Shown here piece after piece: positions 34,470 through 44,165 of a DNA stretch of 64,000 nucleotides. Every line of letters begins with the position of its first letter. The stretch's first letter is position 1. The stretch lies in contig CM057841.1 in the NCBI GenBank assembly GCA_030068075.1, positions 7,511,565 to 7,575,564 of the forward strand. Direction: 5' to 3'. The DNA is from Paguma larvata. Taxonomy: Eukaryota; Chordata; Mammalia; Carnivora; Viverridae. The notes below the pieces were generated by a model, which worked only from the letters and a program-made list of their open reading frames with translations, made no database searches and was not told the DNA's origin. Position numbers and translations under genes: made by a program.

Positions 34470-35084
34470 AATATTATAAACACAAGTTTGGTTAAAAGTG
34501 CAGCATAAAAATTGTCTGTAGAAGGTTCTAGAGCAGAATTATGTCTTAATCTTCTATTCTTTTTTGCCAAAGAGTTTCCAACCAAGACTTTTCATTTAAT
34601 CATGGTGTTTTGGGGCCTAACTTAGATAGAGTAAAATATTCAAATCTAAAGAGCAGAACTTGATGAGTGCTTACCTATGTGAATACCCTTTTTTCCACCC
34701 CATAGTTCAAGTTCAACCTACAGGGTCTTTCCACTTACACCTGACGTCCGGTTCTAACATTGAGGTGGGGATAGGGAATGGTGGGTGGGCAGCTCTGGAG
34801 AAGATGTGCCAAGACCGGAGGACGGCCCTGCACATGAAGGGAAGCGCACCTGTGCCTGCCTCTTGGCAGGAGTTCTGGAAGCACCAGAGACAGGATCATG
34901 GAGGGAGAGAAGGCAGGGTTAGACATTTTGGAGCCTTGAGTGCTGAGCTGAAGGCATTGGGCTTTGTGTTAGGCCCCTTCAAGTCATGCAGTTACAAGTG
35001 TACCACCTCCTGTCTCTGTCACTGCCGATCCCTACTACCGGGTTTTGTGTGCTATGAAAGTGGGCTCAGATATTACATATGCTT
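34470..35084. other. unassigned duplicated stretch, spacer 2
   Basis: Counterpart of 20,600-21,240; no gene recognised. Confidence 0.4.
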
Positions 35085-35167
35085 TAGGGTCTGAACTCAC
35101 GATCTGTGAAGTCACAACCCGAGCCAAAGTCAGAGGCTTAACAGACTGAGCCACCCAGGTGCCCCCA
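35085..35167 (-). repeat. CAN-SINE fragment at a rearrangement junction
   Basis: Only the head-side 80 bp remain, joined directly to the shared GCTTTAGGGTCT flank, which suggests a deletion in spacer 2 relative to spacer 1. Confidence 0.75.
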
Positions 35168-35169
35168 TG

Positions 35170-35670
35170 TTCATTTTTGAAAGTTCTAATCTCCCTCCAT
35201 CAGCAGTTTCCCTTCTAGGCAGATAGATGCCCAAAAGAACTGAAAGCAAGGACTTTCACAGATCTTTGTGCACCGTGTTCACGACAGCTTCTTCCTCAAT
35301 AGCTGGCTGCAGCCCCGTGTCCATGAGTGGATAAATGGATAAACCACATGTGGTATATACACACAACGGAATATTATTCAGTCGTGTAAAGGAAGGAAAT
35401 TCACACACATGCAAAGCATGGGTGAGCTTTGAGGATATTAGGAAAAAGGAAAGAAGCCAGACAGAAAATGTGAGGTACATGGAGTGTAGTCAAAGTCATA
35501 GAAACAGAAAGTAGAATGACGGCTGTCAGGGGCTGGGGGAAGAGGAGATGGGGAGTTACTGTTTATTGGGTATAGAGTTTCAGTTTGGGAAGATGAGAAA
35601 GTGCTAGAAATAGGTGATGGTGATGGTGGCACAACAGCGTGAATGTACTTAATATTATTGAAGTGTATAC
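35170..35670 (+). mobile_element. old L1 fragment, sense
   Basis: GAGTGGATAAATGGATAAAC, GGAATATTATTCAG and later TGACGGCTGTCAGGGGCTGG match the ORF2-end/3' UTR region of an old L1. Absent from spacer 1. Confidence 0.7.
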
Positions 35671-35689
35671 TTTATTTATTATTAGGTTT

Positions 35690-35878
35690 TTAAACGTTTA
35701 TTTATTTTTGAGAACGGAGTAGGAGTGGGGGAGGGACAGAGAGAGTGGGAGACAAGAATCTGAAGCACCCCCCCAGGCTCTGAGCTCTGAGTACACAGCC
35801 TGAGACTGATCACAAGCCGTGAGATCATGACCTGAGCTGAAGTCAGACACTTAACCCACTGAACCCCCAGGCACCTCT
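35690..35878 (-). repeat. CAN-SINE, spacer 2 only
   Basis: Minus copy with a poly-C interruption (GCACCCCCCCAGGCTC) in the middle. Confidence 0.82.
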
Positions 35879-35899
35879 TGAATGGAATACTTCAAAATG

Positions 35900-36090
35900 G
35901 TCAAGGGGTGGCTGGGTGGTTCAGTCACTTTGGTTTCTGACTCTTGATTTCACTTCAGGTCATGATCTGGAGGTCATGGCATTGAGCCCTATGTGGGGCT
36001 CTGCACTGATTGTGGACCCTGCTAGGGATTCTCTCTCTCCCTCTCTCTCTGCCCCTCCCTCACCTCAAAAATAAATAACATTTTTAAATA
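35900..36090 (+). repeat. CAN-SINE, spacer 2 only
   Basis: Plus copy beginning GGGGTGGCTGGGTGGTTCAG. Confidence 0.82.
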
Positions 36091-36574
36091 ATAAAATAAA
36101 ATGGTCGAGATGGCTAAAATGGTCATTTTTGTGTTATTTATTGCACCAAAACAAAACCTTTGTATAAACATACTCAGTCAGACAAAATGCAGAAGCAGAT
36201 GGAGAGAAGCTGCCAAATGGAAGCCAGATCAGAAAGAAGAAGTCACAGCCACCTGAGTCTTCTCTCTGCTCCAGAGCCACTCTTCTTGCCCGTGGCCCAC
36301 AGCTCTCCTGGTGGGAGTCCTTGATAATCGCTGTAACATACACTCAGGCACAGGGGTATCCCTCCATTCCCAGTTCCTCTGTCTCATTGACATGTTGGCC
36401 ATTGTGCTGCACCTGACTGTCTTCTAATATCACAGCAGCAGATTTCGGTTTTATGGTACAAACCAGTACAGCAAATCCCGCACCCTGCTCAGATTTTCTT
36501 AATTAAAAAAATTTTTTTTTTAATTTTTGAGACAGAGATAGCGGGAGAGGGCATAAGAAGAGAGAGAGAGAAAA
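36091..36574. other. unassigned stretch private to spacer 2
   Basis: No counterpart in spacer 1. A minus frame at 36,134-36,343 is not recognised. The right end holds a fragment of SINE tail (about 36,505-36,570). Confidence 0.4.
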
Positions 36575-36770
36575 CTTTTTTCTGCCTTAACATTTATTTA
36601 CTTTTGAGAGAGAGAGAGCACAGGGGAGGGGCAGAGAGAGGGAGACAGAGGACCGGAAGAAGGCTCTGCACTGAGAACAGAGAGCCCGAAGTGGAGCTCG
36701 AATTCACAAACCTAGAGTTCATGACCTGAGCCAAAGTCGGAAGCTTAACTGTCCAAGCCACCCAGATGCC
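36575..36770 (-). repeat. CAN-SINE, spacer 2
   Basis: Counterpart of 21,985-22,175. Confidence 0.85.
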
Positions 36771-36918
36771 CCAGAGAGAGAGAGAATCTTAAACAGGCTC
36801 CACACTCAGGGTAAAGTCCAACGTGGGGCTCAATCCCAAGATCCTGGGATCATGAGGTCATGATTGGAGGTGAAATCAAGAGCTGGACACTCAACCAATC
36901 GAGCCACCCAGGCACCCC
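36771..36918 (-). repeat. CAN-SINE, partial, spacer 2
   Basis: Counterpart of 22,176-22,320. Confidence 0.8.
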
Positions 36919-37104
36919 GCCTCCTTGTCAGATTTAACATCCACAGAAGGTGACTGGATATCCCACACTTACTCACTGAGGGGAACCCAAAGCTGCCAAC
37001 CCAACATTATATGAGGGAGAGTTCCTGAGGGTGATGTGTGATTGTCGCAGGCAAGCCGATGTCCTTTCCCTCAGCATGAGAACAAAAGCTTCTGCTCTGC
37101 ATCC

Positions 37105-37555
37105 CCAGCACTAAATCCAAGTGTATTTTGTGCCATGGATACGTTGTAAGACCCCTCAGGGGATGCCTGAAACCAACAATTTCTTCTCTCTCTCCAAACC
37201 TATAATGAAGTTAAAGTCGTACATGAGGCACAGTAAGCTATTAACAACTGAAAGTGATAACAAAGCATAACCGTTGTAACAAGGCGCTGTCCTGAAAGGT
37301 GCAGGAAAGTGATCTGTCTGTCCCTCTCTCACCGTTTCCTCTTGTGCCGTCCTGGCCCTTCTTCTGAATGCGACGATGTGAATTATAAAACACCTGCTCT
37401 CTGGGACGAGGTGAGGGGAATGAGGGCGGCTTGTGACGTAGCGCCAGGCTGCTGGTGACCTTCCGGTTGTCCTAAGGAAAGGCATGCAGATCGCAGCTGA
37501 CCTCGGGGGAACTGAAACCACACAAATGAAACTGTGGATAAAGGGGACCCGCCAT
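37105..37555 (-). mobile_element. Tigger-like DNA transposon remnant, spacer 2
   Basis: Counterpart of 22,520-22,965. Confidence 0.5.
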
Positions 37556-37764
37556 CCTGTCAGGCAGCTTTGCCAAGTGACTGTGCTCATCGACATTCTT
37601 GCCAGCAAGGTCTGAAGAGGTCTGTCTCCTCTGCATTCTCTCCAACACTGGATAAAATCAGGCTTTTCAATTTTAGCCCCACCCCCACCTCCAATGTGTG
37701 TAGATGGCTTGTTTTTCAATGAATCTTGGTAAGAACTGTGACTTAGGTCTCAGGATTTCACTTT

Positions 37765-37978
37765 ACTTTTTTTTTTAATGTTTATTTATTTATTTTGAGA
37801 TAGAGAGCCTGTGGACCCAGGGGAGAGGAATAGAGAGGGGGAGAGAGAGAATCCTAGGCAGTCTCCACACTGTCAACTCAGAGCCCGATGTGGGACTTGA
37901 ACCCATGAACTACAAGCTCATGACCTGAACCAAACTCAAGAGTCAATGCCTAAGTGACTGAGCCACCCAGAGCCCCTA
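37765..37978 (-). repeat. CAN-SINE, spacer 2
   Basis: Minus copy followed immediately by a short SINE. Spacer 1 has a single, different-looking SINE in this interval (23,185-23,402). Confidence 0.83.
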
Positions 37979-38078
37979 AGGATATTTTTAAGTAGCCTCT
38001 GCACTCAACGTGGGGCTCAAACTCATAGCCCCAAATCAAGAGTCGCATGCTCTACCGACTAAATCAGCCAAGGATCCC
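37979..38078 (-). repeat. short tRNA-only SINE, spacer 2 only
   Basis: Begins AGGATATTTTTAAGTAGCCT; no counterpart in spacer 1. Confidence 0.72.
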
Positions 38079-38289
38079 CACTTCAATATAAAGTTTATAA
38101 TGAAGTTATCAAGTTCTACAAAACTCACCTAGGGGATTGGTTGATATATTGCTCTCATTCTGCATATTAATTTAGGTAGACTTGACTTTTATACAATATT
38201 GTTTTAAACCCGTTAACGAAATATATTTTCAATTTTCTTTAATATTTTAAAAAGTATTTTTAAATATATTATTTTTATTTTATTTTATT

Positions 38290-38525
38290 GGGTTGTTTTT
38301 TTTTTGAGAGAGACAGAGGGCTTAAGAGAACAAGGGGAAGAGAAGGAAAAAGAGAGAGACAGGAGTAAAAGAAAGAGAATCCCATCAAGGGCAGAGAGAG
38401 AGTGGGCAGAGAGAAAGAGAGAACTGGGGCTCGTGCTCACCTGATGTGGGACTTGAACTCAAAAACCATGAGATCATGACCGGTGTCAAAGTCAGATGCT
38501 TAATTGACTGAGCCATCCAGGCGAC
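38290..38525 (-). repeat. CAN-SINE with GA-rich expansion, spacer 2
   Basis: GA-rich middle expanded to about 120 bp (38,307-38,425). Confidence 0.78.
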
Positions 38526-38779
38526 CACATATCTTAGCTATTGTAAATACTGCTGCAATGGACACACAGGTGCATATATCTTTTTGAGTGAGTGCTTTCA
38601 TTTCCTTCAGTTGTATACCAGAAGTCTGTTGCTGGATCATATGGTAGTTCTGGTTTTAATTTCTTGAGGAACCTCTGGCCTGTTTTTCAGAGTGGCGGCA
38701 CCAATTTACATTCACACCAACAGTGCACATCAGTTCTCTCTTTTCCACATTCTTGCCCCCTTGAAAATCCCAGCTTGAG

Positions 38780-38898
38780 ATTTGTCAGACTGGTAGCTGT
38801 CAGCACAGAGCCCGATGCGGGGCTTGAATTCGTGAACCCTGAGATCATGACCTGAACTGAAGTCAACAATTAATCGACTGAGCCACCCAAGTGCCCCA
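38780..38898 (-). repeat. CAN-SINE, head half, spacer 2
   Basis: Counterpart of 23,640-23,770. Confidence 0.75.
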
Positions 38899-39080
38899 AT
38901 GTTTATTTGCTTTTGAGAGAGAGACAGACACAGAGACAGAGAGAAGGAGAGAGAGATCGTGGGCAAGGGCAAGCGCGCAGGTGGGGGCAACGGGCATGTG
39001 GGGGAGGGGCAGAGAGAGAAGGGGACAGAGGATCCCAGGCAAAGTCGGATGCTTAACCAATTGAGCCACCCAGGTGCCCT
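38899..39080 (-). repeat. CAN-SINE, internally deleted, spacer 2
   Basis: Counterpart of 23,775-24,043 lacking the module between GGATCCCA and GGCAAAGTCGGA. Confidence 0.82.
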
Positions 39081-39349
39081 GAAACTTGTCTTCTTTAGTC
39101 CCTACTTGCCCAAGGCAATCTTCCCTGTAATTCATAGAAAGCGGGGGATGGAGGGATATACCTGGTTACCTCTGGTCACTTGGGTGCCTCAGCAGAGACA
39201 GTCCTAGATTCTGTGGAGCTTAATTTTTATACTTATAACATATTTATAAATTTATTCTGTGGAGCAATATATTGAGATCACTCCTTAGAAAAGCAATACA
39301 AAGTTTGGTACAGATACAAAGTTTTTAACACCTTTTTTTTTAATTAAAG

Positions 39350-39557
39350 AATTTTTTTAATGTTTGTCTATTTTTGGGAGACAGGTAGACAAAATAAGCA
39401 GGGAGGGGAAGAGAGAGAAGGAGACACAGAATCCAAAGCAGGCTCCAGACTCTAAGCTGTCAGCACAGAGCCTGACGCGGGGCTCGAACCTATGAAGCAC
39501 AGCATGATGACCTGGGCTGAAGTGGACGCTTTACTGACTGAGCCACCCAGATGCCCC
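39350..39557 (-). repeat. CAN-SINE, spacer 2
   Basis: Counterpart of 24,310-24,518. Confidence 0.85.
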
Positions 39558-39564
39558 TACTTCT

Positions 39565-39765
39565 CTTTTTTTATGTGTATTTTTCTTTTGGAGAGAGAAA
39601 GAGAATGAGCACAAGAGGAGTAGAGAGAGAGAGAGAGACAGAGCATCCCAAGCAGGCTCTGCACTGTCAGCACAGAGCCCGATGCAGGGCTAGATCTCAT
39701 GAACCCTGGGATCATGACCTGAGCTGAAGTGGGATGGTCAACCACCTGAGTCACCCAGACGCCTG
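39565..39765 (-). repeat. CAN-SINE, spacer 2
   Basis: Counterpart of 24,530-24,722. Confidence 0.85.
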
Positions 39766-39967
39766 CACGTATGAATCTTTTTAAAGAAAGGCATCACATG
39801 AAACTGCAAAAGCGAAAATGCTCAAAATCGAAATAGAAGACAACTTGAGAATTAGAGACTACTTTTATCAGTAGTGTGCGATACCTCTCTGGCACACCTG
39901 TATAATGCATGTTGGCCACGTTTTTTGGCTGATAATAGTATGTATATGTTAAGTTTTTATTTACTGA

Positions 39968-40060
39968 CTTTTGTAATCTCTATACCGAACATGGGACTCA
40001 AACTCATGACCTTGAGAGCAAGAGCGGCACGTTCCTCCTCCTGAGCCAGCCAGGCGCCCC
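39968..40060 (-). repeat. short tRNA-only SINE, spacer 2
   Basis: Counterpart of 24,930-25,019. Confidence 0.78.
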
Positions 40061-40629
40061 AAGAACTTAACTTTCAGTCCTACAACTTGCTATGGGAATG
40101 TCTAAAATGTTTAACATCATTGCCCAATTTGGGGAATGCTTTTTCAAGTTCCTTTCATAAAGGGGCAGGAGGATTGCTGGGGATTTCCACACGTGGTTTG
40201 AACCCCTGCCAGTGCTTTCAGAAAGGGTCCCTGAGGTTGAGCCTCATTACCTTCATAGCAGCAGGGTCTAGGTGCTTTCTGCGAACATCCAGATTTTGGG
40301 GGACCTCTACCCAGTGGGGCGCCGGTTTCCCATAACCTCTGTCATTTAGAGGGGACCTGTGCCATCGCTGTCCCACAAGACCTCGAATCTGCAAAGACAA
40401 ACTGTCGAGGAAGCCATGTTCTGGAAACGCATCAGGGCAGAACAACACAACTCTCAGCTTTCCACTGTGTTCCACCCTCCCCCGGAATTGGGTCCAGAAA
40501 TGCCTTCCTTCCTGGCCAGCATTTGAATGGTTTTAAGGAAATGGTAAGTGCTCCTTTTCCAGAATGTTCAGTGGTTTTCAGCTGGAGGGTGAGTCACACT
40601 GAATCTCTAGGAATTTCCCCTTTCTTTTT
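40061..40629. other. unassigned duplicated stretch, spacer 2
   Basis: Counterpart of 25,020-25,594; no gene recognised. Confidence 0.4.
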
Positions 40630-40830
40630 TAAAAAATATTTCATATATGACCAGCATTTTTTTTTAGAGAAAGAGAACAGATCGGAGAGAGGAGCAGAGG
40701 GAGAAAGAGAGAGAAACTCAAGCAGGCTCCATGCTCAACGTGATGTGAGACTCCATCCCACCACCCTGGGATCATGACCTGAGCTGAATCAAGGGTCAGA
40801 TGCTTAACGGACTGAGCCACCAGGCGCCCC
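40630..40830 (-). repeat. CAN-SINE, spacer 2
   Basis: Counterpart of 25,595-25,800. Confidence 0.85.
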
Positions 40831-41194
40831 ACAAGGACTAAATTGTAAGCCCACCTCAGCATAGCTTTTAAAATCTTCCTGCCTTCAAATGTCCAGCAAC
40901 CTTTAAGGGGGCAGGGGCGGCTTTTTCATGGCAATGGCAGTATTCACTGCTCACCAGGACCACCGACCACAGGCGAACAACAAGATGAAATCACTCCGCA
41001 TTATTCCTACTTGTCTTTCAAAAGTAGGTTTTCTACCCAGACTGAGGCAGATGAACCCCAGAGGGATTTTTGTTTTTTTTTTTTTTTTAGGTCTGTGCTC
41101 AAATCTCGCCTCATCACCATCCTTGATGGACCTCTCTCAGAAGATGCCCTTGCCTCTCCCTCAAGGCTCACCACTTCCTCATCTGATTTTCTAT

Positions 41195-41365
41195 CAGAGT
41201 TTAGCAAACATTTCCTTAAAGGGCCAGGGCAAGTATTTTTAGCCATAGTGTCTCTGCATATGCTTTTTCAACTCTTATTGTGGCACAGAAGCAGCCATAG
41301 ATCAAGACTGGATGGGTAAGTAAGTCTTTGCATAGTGTGTTTGGCCGGATTTGGCCAGTAAGCCC
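41195..41365 (-). mobile_element. hAT-Charlie-like MITE remnant, spacer 2
   Basis: Counterpart of 26,375-26,545. Confidence 0.5.
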
Positions 41366-42072
41366 TCATCCCAGACCCCTGTTCTGATGAAGGCTACTAT
41401 AGATCATCTTGGGTTCTTCACCTCCCGTGATTGAATTGCAAGCTTCTCGAGAGAAGGCACATGCTTTTGTTCTCTGGATCTTGAGTGCCAAGAGCGACTG
41501 GCATAGACTCAAAGTTCATTGGACAACAGAAATCCATCCATGTAATACCTTCTGGTCCTACCACATCTATTTCCTCCCTCCAATGGAGGAAATGCTCCTT
41601 CTGATCCATCTGCCCCTCAGTATGGTTCCCTGGTAGTTTATTTCACCTAGGCTCTACCCTCCTTTATAACAGAGGAGAGTTTCTTCCATTCTGGAAGCCC
41701 AAGATGCATCAGAATACTCTACTGAACACCCTCCATAGATCTGTATTGAAGGAAGAAATCGATCACCACACGAGAAGGCTAAGCGGTGATGCGAGAGGAG
41801 CTTCTAGGAAAAAGAGGATCCTGGGAGTGAGTGCTGGCAATTTCTTTGATTCTAGAAATTGGGGATGGTGTTCTGATCAATGTTTTGTCAGCCAAACAAC
41901 ACCTAGAGGGCTTTGTTCTACTGCTAGTGCCCATACTTTAAGATGGAACATTGTGTGGTGCCTCAAGAGAAATTTAGTGTCACAATTCACCACTTCAACA
42001 AGTGAAGAAGCCAGTGTAGTGTGCATATGGGTGAGCTGGTGTGGATACCAGCAGACAATAAAGAACTCTTCA

Positions 42073-42320
42073 GGGGCACCTGGGTGGCTCAGTTGTTTGA
42101 GCAAATGACTCTTGATCTCGGCTCAGGTCAAAATCTGAAGGTTCATGAGATCGAGCCTTGCGTCCAGCTCTGACCTGACAGGGAAAGCCTGCTTGGGATT
42201 CTCTTTCTGTCTCTGTCTCTGTCTCTGTCTCTGTGTATGTGTGTGTGTGTGCGTGTGTATCTCCCCTGCTAGTTTGCCCACTCTCACTCTCTCCAAATAA
42301 AGAAGTAAATGTTTTTTTAA
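42073..42320 (+). repeat. CAN-SINE with TG/TC microsatellite, spacer 2
   Basis: Counterpart of 27,258-27,470. The CT tract has become (CTGTCT)n followed by (TG)n at about 42,206-42,260. Confidence 0.88.
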
Positions 42321-42909
42321 AAAGAAAAGAAAACTTCTTACCCAGAATAACATGTGCCCTCAACAACTGGACAGCTCCAATGGATAATCATAATCTGGAT
42401 CGCGGTGCAATTGTGTTGTTTTCCTGTTAAACGCATTGCTAAAAATTCTTCAAACAGAAGAAGAATAGACTCCTGAGAAATTCAAATGAAAAGGTGACAT
42501 CATAAAGAGTGCTGGCTTAATATATAAGTCTGAAAGTCTTCAATATCCTGGGTGCCAGGGAGTTTTTCTATCTCAGTTGCTAGTCGAAAAATGAATCTCG
42601 TTTACACTAAAAAACAGTATTACAAGATTCTAGGGTCACCAGTCAAAACAAGAATATCTGGAATGGAAGTTCCAGTAAGTACTTAGGATGAAGGGCAATC
42701 AGAATACAAGAGCAAGAAAATGCACGTACATATATTCCTAATTTGAGAAACCAACAGAACGTGTATGTAAATTGATACGCACTCCACTGTCTAGTTGGTA
42801 GTGAGTTCGTTTCTAACTCCATTAGGACCAGACGTTGGAGCCTATGCTCTCTTCCTGTGATCAGTCTGTTCCGGAAGGACCCCCTACAGCTCAGCAGAGG
42901 GTAGTCTGA

Positions 42910-43700
42910 GGCAACCGCTTCCTTTACAAATCTGCCAGATGCGAAGTACCAAGGGTACAGTAATCACCAACAGAACAAGCACCAGAATAGACATTCTTGC
43001 AAGATTTGATCCTAATCAGCCTGGGGGAACTGACCAGTGTGGCTCTGTCCGCACGCACCTCTGAGCTTTCCGCGTTGGCTTCCACGCTGTCAGTTGGGTC
43101 TCCTCGGTCACGGATCATCGCGGCCAAATCTTTCACTTCTGATGGACATCCAAAATGTCCGCCTGCAGCTGCCGAGTTGCCCTTTCCCTCCCTTTAACAA
43201 GCTCCAGATCCTGCCGGGGGGTGGCCACGTCACGCCCCTGGTTCTGCCTCTGGTCCCACTCGCCTGGCCATCACAGGACAGGAGCGGCTCTCTCTTGGCC
43301 TCCCGTCCGCAGAGAGAGAGATGCAGCCCTCGCTCTGCCAGTGCTCTCCTTTTCCTTTGCAGATACTCTTCCCCGCCCAGCCTGGAAATCCTCGAAGGCT
43401 GCAGAGAAGTCATTCAGGAGGCCTTCTTTGTCCTTGCCGAAGCTCCAGTTCTGTAATTCCTGTATTTCCTGGGCCAGGTGGTTTGGGGGATACTGTTGCT
43501 GATTTTCCTGTGGTTGCTTGAGTCCCGCTGACTGCCTGGTAGGCTCATCAGATTCTCTGCCTGAGCAGCGGCTGGGCGGATCTGCTGGAGGTTGCTGCCC
43601 AGCGTCCCCGCCCACCCATGACCATTGAAGTCCCGGAGCTGGGGCTCAGAGGGCCCCGGCGTTTGCTGTCAGAGCCTGTAGGGGATGCTGAGGACCTCAG
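42910..43700 (-). pseudogene. STX12: syntaxin-12 (STX12) processed pseudogene, spacer 2
   Basis: Duplicate of the copy at 28,060-28,850, with the same frameshifts (for example LLNDFSAAFEDFQAGRGRVS and DLAAMIRDRGDPTDSVEANA in different frames). The shared lesions show it was already dead before the segment duplicated. It lies antisense, about 0.5 kb upstream of Siglec copy C. No copy exists upstream of Siglec copy A. Confidence 0.82.
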
Positions 43701-43879
43701 CCCCACTGGCCCTGCACGGAACTCCTGGAAGCCCAGACTGATGGGGAACTGGGAGGGGAAAGGGCTGGAGGGGGAAGGGTCTGAGGTTGCCCTGCCTGCT
43801 CCCTGTTTCTCTTTTCCGGCTGCTCTCACCCTTCTCTCACCTCCCTCTTGAAGTAAATGTCACTCGCAAGGTGGTCAGT

Positions 43880-44165
43880 TTCAGAGTCACGTCTGGACGA
43901 GCACCCCAGCCTCCGGGGCCCTCGCTATTTTCACGGGCTGTGTCAGAGGCAGAGATGAGACAAGATAATTTCTCAGCCTCCACCTCACCACACGACCCCT
44001 CCCCCCGCCACGGCCTGTGCTGCCCAAGTTCCCCTTCCGTGGTGACCACAGCTCTGTCACACACGACTTCCTGTTGGGGCTTCCTTGGCCTCGCCCCACA
44101 TTCGGGGCATTTCCCTCCCTGACAGAAGGACCTGGATCCGAGCTTCTGCCCTGGCCGCTGCAGAC
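43880..44165 (+). promoter_or_regulatory. proximal promoter / 5' UTR of Siglec copy C
   Basis: Close to the copy B promoter; the ETS/PU.1-type ACTTCCTG lies at 44,066-44,073. The shared proximal promoter suggests similar cell-type expression of B and C. Confidence 0.5.

Noticed and set aside
36134..36343. Minus frame with a nearby AATAAA in spacer 2, possibly a processed pseudogene
   Set aside because: I could not match it to any protein family.
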